This document shows positions 18,779 through 27,266 of a DNA stretch of 64,000 bases, piece by piece. A program made the position numbers and the translations under genes. The notes below the pieces were generated by a model. It saw only the letters and a list, made by a program, of their open reading frames with translations, searched no databases and was not told where the DNA came from. Within the stretch, counting starts at the first letter, position 1. Every line of letters starts with the position of its first letter. Source of the stretch: Bacteroidia bacterium (GTDB lineage Bacteria; Bacteroidota; Bacteroidia; Flavobacteriales; Flavobacteriaceae); contig JAUIFC010000001.1 of assembly GCA_030429455.1 (NCBI GenBank), forward strand, positions 1 to 64,000, in the 5' to 3' direction.

Positions 18779-19528
18779 ATGAAGTTTAAAACGATAAAGA
18801 AGTTTTTAGTCAATCCTAAATTGGGATGGATTAAATTGACAGATAAAATTACTATTTTAATAAGATTGAATAATGTTTTTGTTAAAAAGAAGGTGTTGTC
18901 AAAGATGAAGAAACACCCAGTGATTTATGTAAGAACCCCAAAAGTTGTTTCGAGCTCTATTCTTTTAGCACTAGAAGAAAGTGGCAGGTTGGTAAATATG
19001 CTTAATAAGAAAAATCAAAGAAAAGACTTTTTAAAAAATGTTGATTTAAGCGATAAAATTATTTGTGTTGGAGCTTATAAGAATCGAATTTGGTTTAAAG
19101 ACAATTATCCTCAAATATGGGAAAATGCTTTTAAATGGGCAGTTGTTCGTAACCCTTACGACAAAACTATTTCGGCATGGAAATACTTAGAAAGTACAAG
19201 CGGAAAGACATTGTCAGAAGTACTTACATCACCGCCTAATGAAGAAGATAACTTTAGGGATTATCTCCACTTTACTCGAACACAAAGCGAAACTCTTTCA
19301 ACCAAAGGTAAGCTTTACGTTAATTATATGTTGAAATACGAGAATCTTGGTGAGGAATGGATTAAGCTAGGAGATGAACTCGGAATTAAATTACCTGAGC
19401 TCCCAGTTGTGAACAAAACTGCTAGCAGAGTACGTGCACATTCTACAGATTCATTGTCCCAGGATGAAAAAAAGATGATTCAAGATAGATATAACCTTGA
19501 TTTTGAAAATTTTGGATATTCAAAGTAA
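18779..19528 (+). CDS. Sulfotransferase-family protein D (Sulfotransfer_2 type)
   Basis: This 249-residue protein has a delayed PAPS loop (YVRTPKVVSSSILLAL, about residues 46-61), after a basic N-terminal extension that could be an amphipathic membrane-associating segment. VVRNPYDKTISAWKYL near residue 122 is the 3'-phosphate strand. The pattern matches the Sulfotransfer_2 group (chondroitin/dermatan or HNK-1-type). A four-codon ATG frame overlaps its start (18771-18782), so the ATG at 18779 is in a tight stop-start context. It follows the 457-bp gap. The acceptor is unknown. Confidence 0.75.
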   Translation: MKFKTIKKFLVNPKLGWIKLTDKITILIRLNNVFVKKKVLSKMKKHPVIYVRTPKVVSSSILLALEESGRLVNMLNKKNQRKDFLKNVDLSDKIICVGAYKNRIWFKDNYPQIWENAFKWAVVRNPYDKTISAWKYLESTSGKTLSEVLTSPPNEEDNFRDYLHFTRTQSETLSTKGKLYVNYMLKYENLGEEWIKLGDELGIKLPELPVVNKTASRVRAHSTDSLSQDEKKMIQDRYNLDFENFGYSK

Positions 19529-19542
19529 AGTCTATTCGCTTA

Positions 19543-19695
19543 TTGTCGTTTATTTTTAAACTCTTAGTGATAAGAAAAATTAAAAAGCAAAACAAATCCT
19601 TATTCTCTAACAAAGAACATAAACTATCGAATGAAAAATCAATGTATTTGAGCAAAAGTAATCTACTCAATAACTTTTTCGATATTCTAGAATAA
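19543..19695 (+). other. Possible 50-codon small ORF of unknown nature
   Basis: In the 197-bp gap between a sulfotransferase gene and a deacetylase-like gene, one plus-strand frame stays open from a TTG at 19543 to a stop at 19693-19695. It would encode a lysine- and asparagine-rich peptide with no family I recognise. It could be a small gene, the remnant of a larger one, or chance in AT-rich DNA. A longer minus-strand frame across the same place is also without support. Confidence 0.15.
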
Positions 19696-19725
19696 TTAAA
19701 AGTATTATTTAAAGTTACTATATAA

Positions 19726-20868
19726 TTGATTGTGCGCGATTGGATTAAAAATGGTATAAACAACTATATAAATTACAAATCTTTTAAGACAAATAAAAAA
19801 TATGTCATTATTGAATCTGATGATTGGGGAAGTTTAAGAACTAAAGACAGTAAGGCAAGAGATGCATTGAACGCTTTGCATCCAAACATAAAAAATGACC
19901 CATTCACTCAATATGACAGTATTGCATCTTGTGCAGATTTACAAGCCTTATTTGAAGTTTTAAATTCGGTAAAAGACAGAAAGGATAATCCAGCTTGTAT
20001 AACAGCAAATGTATGTACCGCAAATCCACACTTTAAAAAAATTTCAGACAATAATTTCGAAGATTTTTACTTTGAGCCTTTTACAAAAACACTTGAAGGC
20101 TATTCAAAGGACAAAAGTATTTTTGAAGTTTGGAATGAGGGTATTAAAAGTAAACTATTTTACCCACAATTACATGGAAGAGAACATCTACATGCATTGG
20201 CATGGCTCAAAGAGTTACAGGCAGGTCAAAAATCCTTGTTAAAGGCTTTTCATTATGAAACTTGGAGTATTCCATATACTTCAATAACAAATAACCAAAG
20301 AAGAAAAAATCTACAAGCGGCTTTAGACCATTATCAACTAGATAACGAAATAAAATTTCAGGAAAAATGGATAAATGACGCGAGCCAAATATTTAAAGAC
20401 GAATTTGGGTTTACGTCAAAAACATTTATTCCACCAACTTATAAATGGCATTCAAATTTAAATTCAGTTTTTCAGATTAACGGTATAGAAGCTTTACAAG
20501 GAATCAAACTTCAATATCAACCCAGTGTAAAACATAAATCTGGCTATAATAGAAAATTGCATTACACAGGACAAGTTGATAAGGGTTCTAATCTTTTGTA
20601 CCTTACAAGAAATGTGTTTTTTGAACCTTCTTTGCAACAAAATAAAGATTGGTATTCCTTAACGCTTAATGGCGTAAAAGAAGCTTTCAAAAAATCTCAA
20701 CCAGCAATTATAGGAAGTCACAGGATAAATTTCGTCGGACGCTTAGATGAAAATCGAAGAGATAACAACCTTAAGGTATTAAGGTCTATTTTAAAACAAA
20801 TTACAAAACTCTATCCAGACGTTGAGTTTGTAAACAGTTCGGATCTAACAACTATAATTAAGAAATGA
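19726..20868 (+). CDS. DDWG/HGREH-family protein 1, divergent polysaccharide deacetylase-like
   Basis: This 380-residue protein is the first of four paralogues in the window (others at 28667, 31047, 45036). Shared landmarks are ESDDWGS (Asp32-Asp33), HGREH (residues 150-154), a PPTYKWH segment, RNVFFEPS, SHRINFVG and a C-terminal YPDVEF. The order Asp-Asp, H-x3-H, Pro-rich loop, late SH mirrors the metal and catalytic motifs of NodB/CE4 deacetylases, so I infer a divergent deacetylase fold. The start is TTG, with GTG at 19732 as the alternative. It overlaps the next gene, a sulfotransferase, by 4 nt (ATGA). Confidence 0.65.
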   Translation: MIVRDWIKNGINNYINYKSFKTNKKYVIIESDDWGSLRTKDSKARDALNALHPNIKNDPFTQYDSIASCADLQALFEVLNSVKDRKDNPACITANVCTANPHFKKISDNNFEDFYFEPFTKTLEGYSKDKSIFEVWNEGIKSKLFYPQLHGREHLHALAWLKELQAGQKSLLKAFHYETWSIPYTSITNNQRRKNLQAALDHYQLDNEIKFQEKWINDASQIFKDEFGFTSKTFIPPTYKWHSNLNSVFQINGIEALQGIKLQYQPSVKHKSGYNRKLHYTGQVDKGSNLLYLTRNVFFEPSLQQNKDWYSLTLNGVKEAFKKSQPAIIGSHRINFVGRLDENRRDNNLKVLRSILKQITKLYPDVEFVNSSDLTTIIKK

Positions 20869-21698
20869 ATTTACCAAATTTCCTAATCATAGGAGCTCAG
20901 AAATCTGGCACTACCAGTTTGCACGATATTTTGGATGCTCATCCTCAGGCATTGATGTCAAAGCCTAAAGAAGTTAATTTTTTTACTTTCGACTATAAAT
21001 TAAATAAAGGATTAGAATATTATAGCACATTTTTCCAAAATAATGAAATATCGAACCCAATAGCCATTGGAGAATCAAGTCCAGGATATATCTGTTATCC
21101 AGATATTCATGAAAAAATATACCAGCATTTAGGAAATATTAAAATTGTAATGATTTTAAGAAATCCTATAAAAAGAGCTTTTTCTCAATACTGGGATAAT
21201 AGAAGACAACTCAAAGAAGAATGTAACGAAGAAGAAATAATAGAAAAGTATTTGGAAGCGGATTACCAGCCTGGCAGAAAGGGATACTTCAGCAGAGGAG
21301 TGTATTATAATGATGTAAAAAAATATATCGACTTATTCGGCAGAGAAAATGTGCATATCATTATTTTTGAAAAACTTTTAAAACATCAAAAAGATGAATT
21401 GCTAAGGCTTTATTCATTTTTAGGTTTAGATATCGACAAAGGACTACAAGAATTACCAAAGGCATCGAATTCTTCCTCTATTTTTAATAATCGATTTTAT
21501 TGTTATTTTTTCAACAATCCGAAACATACACAATTTCTTCCTAAAAAGTTTAGAAAACTATTATTTTTCGGTAAGAAAGTAGAATATAAGTATAAGCAAG
21601 TAAACACTGAACATTTAGAAAAATTGAAAACATTTTATGCACAATGGAATGAAAAACTTGAAACTCTTATTGATTTTGAAATACCAGAATGGAAATAA
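20865..21698 (+). CDS. Sulfotransferase-family protein E (heparan-sulfotransferase-like)
   Basis: This 277-residue protein shows the clearest Sulfotransfer_1 layout of the window: PAPS loop IIGAQKSGTTSLHDIL (residues 7-22), KEVNFFTFD with the following KGLEYYSTFF, GESSPGYICYP, and ILRNPIKRAFSQYWDN as the 3'-phosphate strand. This is the pattern of heparan-sulfate N-sulfo- and 3-O-sulfotransferases. Its start overlaps the stop of the deacetylase-like gene by 4 nt, so the two proteins are probably made in step. That suggests, without proving, sequential N-deacetylation and N-sulfation. Confidence 0.88.
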   Translation: MNLPNFLIIGAQKSGTTSLHDILDAHPQALMSKPKEVNFFTFDYKLNKGLEYYSTFFQNNEISNPIAIGESSPGYICYPDIHEKIYQHLGNIKIVMILRNPIKRAFSQYWDNRRQLKEECNEEEIIEKYLEADYQPGRKGYFSRGVYYNDVKKYIDLFGRENVHIIIFEKLLKHQKDELLRLYSFLGLDIDKGLQELPKASNSSSIFNNRFYCYFFNNPKHTQFLPKKFRKLLFFGKKVEYKYKQVNTEHLEKLKTFYAQWNEKLETLIDFEIPEWK

Positions 21699-21701
21699 AT
21701 T

Positions 21702-22439
21702 ATGAAGAAATTTTTTTACAAATTCATCCATATTTATCTCGCAAAAAAAAGAACGCTAATTTTAAGCTTTATCGCAAGAAATTATTACCGGTTTATATTT
21801 AATCCCTTAATAATTAGGGAGAATACTTCGGATATAAAAGTATTTCGAAGTATATTTATTTTAAAGGAGTTTGATCTTCCAATAGATATAAAACCAAAAC
21901 TAATTGTAGATGCAGGGGCATATACAGGTTTGTCAGCCCTTTTTTTTTCGAGAAAATACCCAAATGCAAAAATAATTGCAGTCGAACCAGAAGACTCTAA
22001 TTTTGAAATTTTGAAACAGAATACAAGTCAATTCAAAAATGTAGAACTCGTAAAATCTGGGTTATGGTCAAAGAATGCCTATCTAAAAGTAATCGACAAT
22101 AATCTTGGAAAGTGGGCTTTTTCATTAAAAGAAGTTGACAGCACATCGAACTACGACCTTCAAGCCACAACTGTCGACGACATACTTAAGAATAGTCCAT
22201 TCGACCGAATAGATATTCTTAAAATAGATATTGAAGGCGCAGAAAAAGAAATATTTAAAGACAATTATAATTCTTGGCTAGAAAAAGTAAATATAATTTT
22301 CATCGAGTTGCATGATAGGTATTTAGAAGGTTGTTCGGAAGCAGTATACAATGCCATAGATTTAAATCTTTGGAATGAGTACAAAAAAGGAGAGAAGGTA
22401 ATTTTTATAAGAAAAAACATTAAAGATTTATCTGAATAG
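21702..22439 (+). CDS. FkbM-family methyltransferase
   Basis: This 245-residue SAM-dependent methyltransferase has motif I VDAGAYTGLSALFF, followed by IIAVEPEDSNFEIL with the acidic residue that holds the ribose of SAM. IDILKIDIEGAEKEIF is the FkbM signature. Members O-methylate sugars or related hydroxyls. The N-terminal 60 residues are basic and hydrophobic and may sit near the membrane. It starts 3 bp after the sulfotransferase stop and is followed 3 bp later by a glycosyltransferase, so it belongs to the same operon. The methylated position is unknown. Confidence 0.87.
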   Translation: MKKFFYKFIHIYLAKKRTLILSFIARNYYRFIFNPLIIRENTSDIKVFRSIFILKEFDLPIDIKPKLIVDAGAYTGLSALFFSRKYPNAKIIAVEPEDSNFEILKQNTSQFKNVELVKSGLWSKNAYLKVIDNNLGKWAFSLKEVDSTSNYDLQATTVDDILKNSPFDRIDILKIDIEGAEKEIFKDNYNSWLEKVNIIFIELHDRYLEGCSEAVYNAIDLNLWNEYKKGEKVIFIRKNIKDLSE

Positions 22440-22442
22440 TAA

Positions 22443-23450
22443 ATGTCAAATCCTCGGCCAATAAAATCTATTGTTTTTCCGCATAGACCTGGAACAGGTG
22501 GTCCAGGAAGTTTTCAGAAGCGCTTCGAAATAAAACTCAAAGAAAACGGTTGGAGGATAGAATATGCCAAAGAGAACACATCAAAACCAGACATAATTTT
22601 TGTAATTGGTGGTACCAGAAAAGTCTTTTGGCTATTGAAAATGAAAATAAAAGGAGTGCCAATTATCTATAGATTGGATGGCATAAATTGGCTGCACACA
22701 AAAAAGAAAGTTTCTTTTGGTTATTACTTAAATAAAACATTAGCAAATAGCATAAGCAAATTTATTCATGCTTTCCTTGCGAATAGGATTATCTATCAAA
22801 GTACATTCGTACAAGAATGGTGGAACAGAAGTGGTTGGAAAAAGGCAAAAAATGCTGTTATCATTCATAACGGTGTTACAATCCCAAAAGTAGAGGATAT
22901 TGTTAATGCTGTAAAACAAAGGAAAACCAATAGACTTGTTGTTTTAGAAGGGACTATAGATTATACGCCATATGCCATCAAGTTATTAAACGACTTGGCA
23001 AAAAGTTTGCCTGAAGATATTCAAATTGAGATTTACGGAAAATTTGAAAATAATTCAGTACAAGGAAAGCTTCATAATCGGTTGAAATACAAAGGCTTTC
23101 TAGAGCATAAAAATGTTTATCAAGTATTTCAAGGGGCGGTATATTTATCATTAGACATTCATCCTGCGTGTCCTAATACAGTAGCCGAGGCTCTTGCTTG
23201 TGGTAATCCAGTAGTAGCCTTCAATACTGGTGCATTGTCCGAACTTGTGGATGCATCTTGCGGGAAAATTGTAGACTACGGGTCAAATCCTTGGAATTTA
23301 GGATATCCAGATGTAAAAAGTCTTAGCCGTGCTATAGTTGAGGTATTTGAGAATTACAATTCATTTTCAAAGAATGCCTATGCAAAAGCGAAAAGCGATT
23401 TCGATTTAACCCACATGTTTCAAAAATACCTAGATGTTTTTACAAATTAA
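22443..23450 (+). CDS. GT4-family glycosyltransferase
   Basis: This 335-residue GT-B protein has a short N-terminal domain beginning with HRPGTGGPGSFQKRFE, a glycine-rich acceptor loop, then PIIYRLDGINWLH. The C-terminal domain has the retaining GT4 signature HPACPNTVAEALACGNPVVA. It resembles compact GT4 enzymes from capsular loci. It sits in a tight run after the FkbM methyltransferase. Donor and acceptor are unknown. Confidence 0.85.
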   Translation: MSNPRPIKSIVFPHRPGTGGPGSFQKRFEIKLKENGWRIEYAKENTSKPDIIFVIGGTRKVFWLLKMKIKGVPIIYRLDGINWLHTKKKVSFGYYLNKTLANSISKFIHAFLANRIIYQSTFVQEWWNRSGWKKAKNAVIIHNGVTIPKVEDIVNAVKQRKTNRLVVLEGTIDYTPYAIKLLNDLAKSLPEDIQIEIYGKFENNSVQGKLHNRLKYKGFLEHKNVYQVFQGAVYLSLDIHPACPNTVAEALACGNPVVAFNTGALSELVDASCGKIVDYGSNPWNLGYPDVKSLSRAIVEVFENYNSFSKNAYAKAKSDFDLTHMFQKYLDVFTN

Positions 23451-23499
23451 TACAGTTTTAGTTAACCTTTTTTCTGAAACGAAAAGCTAAATTGCTGAA

Positions 23500-24651
23500 A
23501 TGAAAATAGTTAGGGTATATCCATATTTTCAAGTTGATTTGCAATATTCTGAGCATTATCTCGCTACAGCGCTTAATAAGTTGGGGCATACAACAACCTT
23601 TATTAGCTCTAATAAATATACAAGTCTTTTTAAAAGATATATCACAAACGAAGACCCCGAAGGTTACTACAAGTACAAACGTTTTGATTTACATCGATTA
23701 AAATCTTTATTACTTCTAGATAAGCCTGTTTTGATACAATTGCGAAAATTATCTAAGTTGCTATTTAATTCGGATGTTCATATTATCCATTTATATGGAG
23801 TAGCCACCTTTACCACGGCAACAACATTATGGCTGCATTTTTTGGCAGGAAGTAAAATTCCAATTTTAATTAGTGACCACTCAGATTCTAGATCTCACAA
23901 AAGGGAGGGTTTTTTAGCCTATTTAAACTATCAATTTTTTACCTTGAATCTACATTTGTTTTTTAGACGAATTAATAAGATTATTTCATTTAGCCAATCT
24001 AGTGTAGACCTAATTTCCAAGAGGCACAAGATACCTCATGAAAAAATGGAAGTAATCAAATTGGGATATGATCAGGATAATTATAGATTTCGACCAGACC
24101 TTAAAAACAAATCAACTAAAATGATTATTGGGTATGCTGGGAAAGTGACACCATTAAAACGTTTGGATTTTTTAATCAATACTGTTGACAAGTTAGAAAT
24201 AAGTTCGCAAATTAAAATAATCATTGTTGGCTATAATGAAAGTGATCCGTACTGCAAATCGCTTAAAGAGTTGGCAAAAAATGTAAATTTCGAAGTTGAG
24301 TTTAGACCATTTGCCTCGAGTAAAGAGTTGGTTGAGTTTTATAATTTTATAGATATTGCAGTTTATCCAGGAGGCGTCTCAATCACAACTATAGAGGCAA
24401 GTGGATGCGGTACACCTGTAATTGTTTACAAATCTATACCTAACCTCCAAGAAAGAGTTAGCCATAACAGAGGTTTACTGTTTGATAGCGAAGAGGAATT
24501 AGTAGAAGGTATAAAGTATTATTTTAATCAACAAAAAATAGGTGCAATAGAAAATGAGTACATTGCAAGCAAAACAAAAGAATTGTTTTCTTGGGAAATC
24601 GTTTCTAAAGACTATTTAAATTTATACAATAGTGCATTAAATGGGAAATAG
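23500..24651 (+). CDS. GT4-family glycosyltransferase
   Basis: This 383-residue GT-B protein begins MKIVRVYPYFQVDLQYSEHY, has a donor domain with IGYAGKVTPLKRLDFLI, and carries AVYPGGVSITTIEASGCGTPVI as its E-x7-E-like region. The first glutamate of the usual pair is Ser/Thr-rich here, which makes the signature looser than in neighbouring GT4 proteins. It overlaps the following oxidoreductase gene by 11 nt, which links it to the diaminouronate-type set and hints that it may use that sugar. That link is inference. Confidence 0.8.
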   Translation: MKIVRVYPYFQVDLQYSEHYLATALNKLGHTTTFISSNKYTSLFKRYITNEDPEGYYKYKRFDLHRLKSLLLLDKPVLIQLRKLSKLLFNSDVHIIHLYGVATFTTATTLWLHFLAGSKIPILISDHSDSRSHKREGFLAYLNYQFFTLNLHLFFRRINKIISFSQSSVDLISKRHKIPHEKMEVIKLGYDQDNYRFRPDLKNKSTKMIIGYAGKVTPLKRLDFLINTVDKLEISSQIKIIIVGYNESDPYCKSLKELAKNVNFEVEFRPFASSKELVEFYNFIDIAVYPGGVSITTIEASGCGTPVIVYKSIPNLQERVSHNRGLLFDSEEELVEGIKYYFNQQKIGAIENEYIASKTKELFSWEIVSKDYLNLYNSALNGK

Positions 24652-25654
24652 AGTAAAGTTTGCAATAGTTGGCTGCGGAAGAATAGCTCATAGACATGCC
24701 GAACACATTTCAAATTATGGAGTATTAACCTCGGTTTGCGATGTCATACAGCATAGAGCTGAGACTCTTGCAAATCAATATTCGGCAAAAGTATTTCATA
24801 CAATAGAAGATTTATTAATAAACGATAAAGAAGCCGATGTCATATCCATATGCACACCAAATGGCCTTCATGCAGAACATACTATTTTGGCTCTAAACGC
24901 TGGTTTTCATGTTTTATGCGAGAAACCTATGGCTATTGATGTTTATGATTGCGGTACAATGATTCAAGCCGCAGAAAAGAATAACAGACGGTTATTTGTT
25001 ATTAAGCAAAATAGATTTAACCCACCTGTTGCTGCTGTCAAAAAAGCCATCGATGAGGGCAGATTTGGTAAGATATACAGCATCCAGCTCAATTGTTTTT
25101 GGAATAGAAACGAAGATTATTACAACAATTCTTGGAAAGGAACTAAAGAAATGGATGGCGGTACACTTTTTACTCAGTTTAGTCATTTTATAGATTTACT
25201 CTATTGGTTAGTTGGAGATGTGAAAAAGGCAAAAGCTTACACCGCCAATTTTCATCATAAGGGCATCATAGAATTTGAAGATACTGGTGTTGTTGCTTTA
25301 GAGTTTTACAATGGTGCAATTGGAGCCATAAATTATACAGTAAACAGTTATGGTGGTAATATGGAAGGATCTTTAACAATTTTTGGAGAAAAAGGGACAG
25401 TAAAAATTGGAGGTCAGTATCTAAATGAGCTCGAATATCAGAACATTAAAGACTTTACAATCGAGAATCTACCGGAAGGAAACAAAGCAAACAATTATGG
25501 CTACTACCAAGGTTCCATGTCCAACCATGACCTTGTCTATAAAAATGTTATCGATGTTCTTCAAAATAGTGCGTCAATTCTGACCAATTCTTTTGAAGGA
25601 TTAAAAACGGTTGAAATAATTGACAAAATCTACCAATCCGCCCAAAATAACTAA
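24641..25654 (+). CDS. WbpB/WlbA-like UDP-aminouronate oxidase (Gfo/Idh family)
   Basis: This 337-residue protein has the Rossmann motif IVGCGRIAHRHAEHI and the Gfo/Idh catalytic motif EKPMAID with its lysine. IKQNRFNPPV and GGTLFTQFSHFIDLL match WbpB/WlbA, which oxidise the C3 hydroxyl of UDP-GlcNAc-uronate. The next two genes are an acetyltransferase and an aminotransferase, the same trio that makes UDP-2,3-diacetamido-2,3-dideoxyuronates in Pseudomonas and Bordetella. The UDP-GlcNAc 6-dehydrogenase that would feed it is not in the window. Confidence 0.83.
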   Translation: MGNRVKFAIVGCGRIAHRHAEHISNYGVLTSVCDVIQHRAETLANQYSAKVFHTIEDLLINDKEADVISICTPNGLHAEHTILALNAGFHVLCEKPMAIDVYDCGTMIQAAEKNNRRLFVIKQNRFNPPVAAVKKAIDEGRFGKIYSIQLNCFWNRNEDYYNNSWKGTKEMDGGTLFTQFSHFIDLLYWLVGDVKKAKAYTANFHHKGIIEFEDTGVVALEFYNGAIGAINYTVNSYGGNMEGSLTIFGEKGTVKIGGQYLNELEYQNIKDFTIENLPEGNKANNYGYYQGSMSNHDLVYKNVIDVLQNSASILTNSFEGLKTVEIIDKIYQSAQNN

Positions 25655-26115
25655 TGAATAGTAAACCAAAAGTGTATAAAAGTAAGGTTGTGAACATCAA
25701 ACATGGCTCAGGCTTTACCTATGTAGAACCTGTAAACCTATACGGATGCGAATTTGGACAAAATGTGTTTGTAGGACCATTTGTCGAAATTCAAACCAAT
25801 GTAAAAATTGGCAATAACACAAGAATCCAATCTCATACATTTATTTGCGAATTAGTAACAATAGGGAATAATTGCTTTATAGGACACGGTGTAATGTTTA
25901 TAAATGATTTGTTTTCGAAAGGAGGTCCTGCGCAAGGCGATCAGTCTTTATGGAAAAAAACAGAAATTGGAAACAATGTTAGTGTTGGAAGCAATGCTAC
26001 CATACTGCCTGTTACTATTTGTAACGATGTAGTCATAGGAGCAGGTTCAGTTGTGACCAAAGATATTACAGAACAAGGAGTGTATGCTGGAAATCCAGCA
26101 CGAAAAATTAGATAA
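25654..26115 (+). CDS. WbpD/WlbB-like sugar N-acetyltransferase
   Basis: This 153-residue left-handed beta-helix protein is made of hexapeptide repeats (GCEFGQNVFVGPF, VKIGNNTRIQSH, VTIGNNCFIGHGV) with the conserved histidine-containing turn GHGVMFIND and the C-terminal signature GVYAGNPAR. WbpD/WlbB acetylate the 3-amino group of UDP-GlcNAc3N-uronate using acetyl-CoA. Length fits that subfamily. Its start overlaps the upstream stop by one base, and the aminotransferase starts 8 bp later. The product is probably UDP-2,3-diacetamido-uronate. Confidence 0.82.
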   Translation: MNSKPKVYKSKVVNIKHGSGFTYVEPVNLYGCEFGQNVFVGPFVEIQTNVKIGNNTRIQSHTFICELVTIGNNCFIGHGVMFINDLFSKGGPAQGDQSLWKKTEIGNNVSVGSNATILPVTICNDVVIGAGSVVTKDITEQGVYAGNPARKIR

Positions 26116-26122
26116 TAATAGC

Positions 26123-27226
26123 ATGCGAGTACCATTTGTGGATTTAAAAGCTCAATACCAAGACATAAAAGACGAAATAGATTCCAATATTCAAAGAATT
26201 ATTTCTCATACAGCGTTTATTGGTGGAAAAGAGGTTGAGGATTTTTCCATTAATTTTCAGGCTAAATATGGTGTAAAACATTGTATACCAGTTGGAAACG
26301 GAACAGATTCTCTTTTTATAATTATGAAAATGCTTGGTATAGGACATGGCGATGAAGTTATTACGCCAGCCAACAGTTGGATTTCGTCCTCAGAAACGAT
26401 AACACAAACCGGTGCAACTCCTGTTTTTGCAGACATCGAAGAACATTATTTCACCATCTCTCCCGTCAAAATTGAAGAATTAATTACAGAAAAAACCAAA
26501 GCGATAATGCCTGTCCATCTTTATGGCCAAATGTGTGACATGGATAAAATTAACCATATAGCTCAAAAGTATAATTTGTTTATCATCGAGGATTGCGCAC
26601 AATCTCATTTTTCGAAGTATAACGGCAAAAATGCTGGTCTTTTTGGCAATGCTGGTTCTTTTAGCTTTTATCCAGGTAAAAATCTAGGTGCTTATGGAGA
26701 TGCAGGCGCTATAATTACCAATAATGATGAACTTGCACAAAAATGTAAAATGTATGCTCGGCATGGCGCTTTAAAAAAACATGAACATAAAATTGAAGGA
26801 ATAAATTCAAGACTGGATGGAATTCAAGCTGCAGTTTTGAATGTAAAATTGAATTATATTACACAATGGACTAACCAAAGGATTGCAAATGCTTCGTTAT
26901 ATAATAAATATTTAAGCGATATTCCAGAAGTTGTTATACCAAAAGTGAGAGAGAATACTGAGCATACATTCCATCTTTATGTTATAAGAGCAAAAAGAAG
27001 GAATGAGCTTTCCATTTTTTTAAAAGAAAACGGAATTCAAACAGTACTTCATTATCCAAAAATACTTCCAAATCTCGAGGCATATTCCTATTTAAACAAT
27101 AGAGATGATTTTGAAATAGCGAACAGCTACGAAAGTCAGATATTGTCATTGCCAATGTATCCAGAATTAAATGAAAAGCAAATTGAATTTGTTTCTGAAA
27201 GGATAAGAGATTTTTACAAAAAGTAA
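26123..27226 (+). CDS. WbpE/WlbC-like DegT-family PLP aminotransferase
   Basis: I chose the ATG at 26123 because MRVPFVDLKAQY is the family's standard beginning; a frame-open extension to 26084 would overlap the previous gene by 32 nt with unrelated residues. The 367-residue protein has IEDCAQSHFSKYNG and FSFYPGKNLGAYGDAG, where the lysine forms the PLP Schiff base. WbpE/WlbC transfer an amino group to the C3 ketone made by WbpB. Its neighbours support this role. It could also serve the FdtA-type 3-keto sugar, but that gene is 18 kb away. Confidence 0.85.
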   Translation: MRVPFVDLKAQYQDIKDEIDSNIQRIISHTAFIGGKEVEDFSINFQAKYGVKHCIPVGNGTDSLFIIMKMLGIGHGDEVITPANSWISSSETITQTGATPVFADIEEHYFTISPVKIEELITEKTKAIMPVHLYGQMCDMDKINHIAQKYNLFIIEDCAQSHFSKYNGKNAGLFGNAGSFSFYPGKNLGAYGDAGAIITNNDELAQKCKMYARHGALKKHEHKIEGINSRLDGIQAAVLNVKLNYITQWTNQRIANASLYNKYLSDIPEVVIPKVRENTEHTFHLYVIRAKRRNELSIFLKENGIQTVLHYPKILPNLEAYSYLNNRDDFEIANSYESQILSLPMYPELNEKQIEFVSERIRDFYKK

Positions 27227-27266
27227 TCTTATAGTAGAAAAGTATAAAAATAAGACAATAGACATT

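Noticed and set aside
19443-19763. A 106-codon minus-strand open frame across the gap after sulfotransferase D
   Set aside because: It overlaps both flanking genes, has no family likeness, and lies in AT-rich DNA where chance frames are common.
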